From positions 1 through 6,051 of the forward strand of contig JAICUV010000211.1 of NCBI GenBank assembly GCA_025935655.1: a stretch of 6,051 bases of DNA, read 5' to 3'. This document shows, piece by piece, positions 4,660 to 6,051 of this stretch. Under the pieces are notes generated by a model. That model was given only the letters and a program-made list of their open reading frames with translations, ran no database searches and was not told where the DNA came from. How positions within the stretch are numbered: the stretch's first letter is position 1; each line of letters opens with the position of its first letter. The translations under genes and the position numbers were made by a program. The stretch is from Chloroflexota bacterium. Lineage in GTDB: Bacteria; Chloroflexota; Limnocylindria; Limnocylindrales; CSP1-4.

Positions 4660-6051
4660 TCAGCCGCTCCCGGAATCCTCGTCGGCGAGGGGGAGCGTGA
4701 ACGCGAACGCCGACCCACCCTCGGGCCGGCGGGCGGCCCCGATCGTGCCGCCCAGGAGCTCGATGATCCGCCGCGACACGGCGAGGCCCAGGCCCGAGCC
4801 ACTGGCCCGCTGCCGCGCGTCCTCGGACCGGAAGAACGGCTCGAACACGCGCTCCAGGTCATCGTCCGAGATGCCCGGCCCCTCGTCGAGGACCGTGAGC
4901 CGGACGCCCCGCGGGTCGGGCTCGATCTCCACCAGGACGGGTGTGCCCGCCCCGGCGTACTTGGCCGCGTTGCCCACGAGGTTCTCGATGACCCGCGCGA
5001 GCCAGCCGGGCTGCACGTCGACGAGCGTCTCGTGGGTCGCCGTGCGCAACTCGTAGGTGCGCCCTGGGTCGCGCTCGCGGAACCGCGCGAGGACCTCCCC
5101 GGCAGCCCGGTGGAGGAGCACCGGTTCCCGGAGCTGGCCCGCCTCGTGCTGGTCCAGCCTCGCGAGCAGCAGCATGCTCTCGACGAGCGCGTTCAGCTGC
5201 TCCGCGCTGTCGGCGATGTCCGCGCCGATCGCGCGCGCTTGCGCCGGGTCGAGCTCCGGCCGGATGAGCATCCGGCTCATGCCGTAGATCACGGTGAGCG
5301 GCGTCCGCAGCTCGTGCGAGACGTGGCCCAGGAACTCGTCCTTGATCGCGAGGGCCGTTCGCAGGCGCGCGTCGGCGTCCCGGCGTTCGGCGATGTCCTG
5401 GACGACGGTGATCAGCACGTCTGGCTGGCCGTCGACGCCCCGCGCCAGCGACACGGTGAGGTTGACCCACGTCTCCTGCCCGTCCTTGCGCAGGTAGCGC
5501 TTCTCGAGCGTGTACGTGTCGATCTCCCCGGCGAGCAGCCGCGCCCGCTGGGCCATGTCCTCCGCGACGTCGTCCGGGTGCGTGATGTCGGCGAACGTCC
5601 GCCCCACGAGCTCCTCCGGCGCGTAGCCGGTGATCTCGGCGAGCTTGCCGTTCACCTGGACCCAGCGCCCGGCGAGGTCGACCTGGGCAACCCCGACCGC
5701 CGCGTTGTCGAAGATGCCGCGCCAGCGCGCCTCGCTGTCGCGCAGCGCCACCTCGGCCAGGTAGCGCTCGGTCACGTCCTTGAACACGATCGCGAAGCGG
5801 CCATGCGGCCCGACGGGCGTCGCGAACACGTCGAACCGGCGGCCCATCGCGTCGGAGCCCTGCTCGAAGCGCAGCACCTCGCGGCCGAAGCCGACCCGCG
5901 CGTACGCGTCCACCCAGTGGCGCTCGAGGTCGGGGACCAGCTCCAGCGCCGTGCGCCCCGCCGCGTCGCGGAGGCCGGTCATCGCCTCGAACTGGGGGTT
6001 GACCTCGAGGAACCGGTAGTCGACCGCGGCGCCGGTGTCGTCCACGACCAT
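4660..6051 (-). CDS. PAS-PAS hybrid-free sensor histidine kinase, 5' end outside the window
   Basis: The visible 463 residues are the C-terminal part of a classical HisKA/HATPase_c sensor kinase, unrelated in type to the HisKA_3 kinase of the neighbouring operon. A first PAS domain (about 1-96, with DYRFLEVNPQFEAMTGL near its start and FKDVTERYLAE at its end) is already under way at the window edge. The Met encoded at 6051-6049 is therefore probably internal. A second PAS domain with PAC segment spans about 106-226 (WRGIFDNAAVGVAQVD, ITGYAPEELVGR, YLRKDGQETWVNLTVS, VVQDIAERRDAD). The HisKA domain has the H-box FLGHVSHELRTPLTVI with phosphoacceptor H246. The ATPase domain shows N361 in ENLVGNAAKYAG, DEGPGI at 389-394, FEPFFRSED and GSGLGLAVSRRIIELLGG. 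No transmembrane helix or receiver domain is present in the visible part, so it looks cytoplasmic as far as can be seen. Its ligand and partner regulator are not visible here. Confidence 0.93.
   Translation of the reverse strand: MVVDDTGAAVDYRFLEVNPQFEAMTGLRDAAGRTALELVPDLERHWVDAYARVGFGREVLRFEQGSDAMGRRFDVFATPVGPHGRFAIVFKDVTERYLAEVALRDSEARWRGIFDNAAVGVAQVDLAGRWVQVNGKLAEITGYAPEELVGRTFADITHPDDVAEDMAQRARLLAGEIDTYTLEKRYLRKDGQETWVNLTVSLARGVDGQPDVLITVVQDIAERRDADARLRTALAIKDEFLGHVSHELRTPLTVIYGMSRMLIRPELDPAQARAIGADIADSAEQLNALVESMLLLARLDQHEAGQLREPVLLHRAAGEVLARFRERDPGRTYELRTATHETLVDVQPGWLARVIENLVGNAAKYAGAGTPVLVEIEPDPRGVRLTVLDEGPGISDDDLERVFEPFFRSEDARQRASGSGLGLAVSRRIIELLGGTIGAARRPEGGSAFAFTLPLADEDSGSG

Noticed and set aside
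4660..6051. Met at 6051-6049 as the true start of the PAS kinase
   Set aside because: The PAS fold normally begins before this point (the VVDDTG...DYRFLEVN segment is internal to it), so the gene very probably continues past the window edge.

Overview
The window is very GC-rich, with strong G/C bias at third codon positions, frequent GTG starts and tightly packed genes. This points to a high-GC, membrane-bounded bacterium. The style of the NarL-type regulator and of the sensor kinase fits Actinomycetota best; a high-GC Chloroflexota lineage cannot be excluded. No rRNA, tRNA, CRISPR array, insertion sequence or phage gene is visible. The region looks chromosomal and is devoted to signal transduction at the cell envelope.

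Layout, left to right. At 1-59 the first 19 codons of a membrane-protein-like gene leave the window on the minus strand. A NarL/LuxR response regulator diverges from it on the plus strand (98-775). It converges on a small secreted lipoprotein on the minus strand (837-1304), and a short gap holding GC-rich hairpins separates the two. Upstream of the lipoprotein, across a 117-bp gap, is a minus-strand operon transcribed in this order: a LiaF-like membrane protein with a C-terminal 'toastrack' beta-solenoid (4455-3493), a PspC-domain membrane protein (3496-2825) and a HisKA_3-type sensor histidine kinase with a multi-pass membrane sensor (2828-1422). Both junctions are 4-bp GTGA overlaps. About 200 bp of non-coding DNA with two clear inverted repeats then separates this operon from a second, unrelated minus-strand kinase: a PAS-PAS-HisKA-HATPase protein whose 5' end lies beyond the window (4660-6051).

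How the parts fit. Toastrack + PspC + LiaS-type kinase + NarL-type regulator is the composition of a LiaFSR/Psp-like envelope-stress module. The toastrack and PspC proteins would monitor or modulate the membrane and the kinase would pass the signal on. The nearby convergent response regulator is the obvious candidate partner, although it is not in the kinase operon: a lipoprotein gene lies between them. The lipoprotein is an orphan of unknown function that could be an accessory sensor or an output of the system, which is inference from position only. The general module type is already described in the literature. The less usual points here are the split, convergent arrangement, the interposed lipoprotein and the very regular 21-residue repeat in the toastrack domain.
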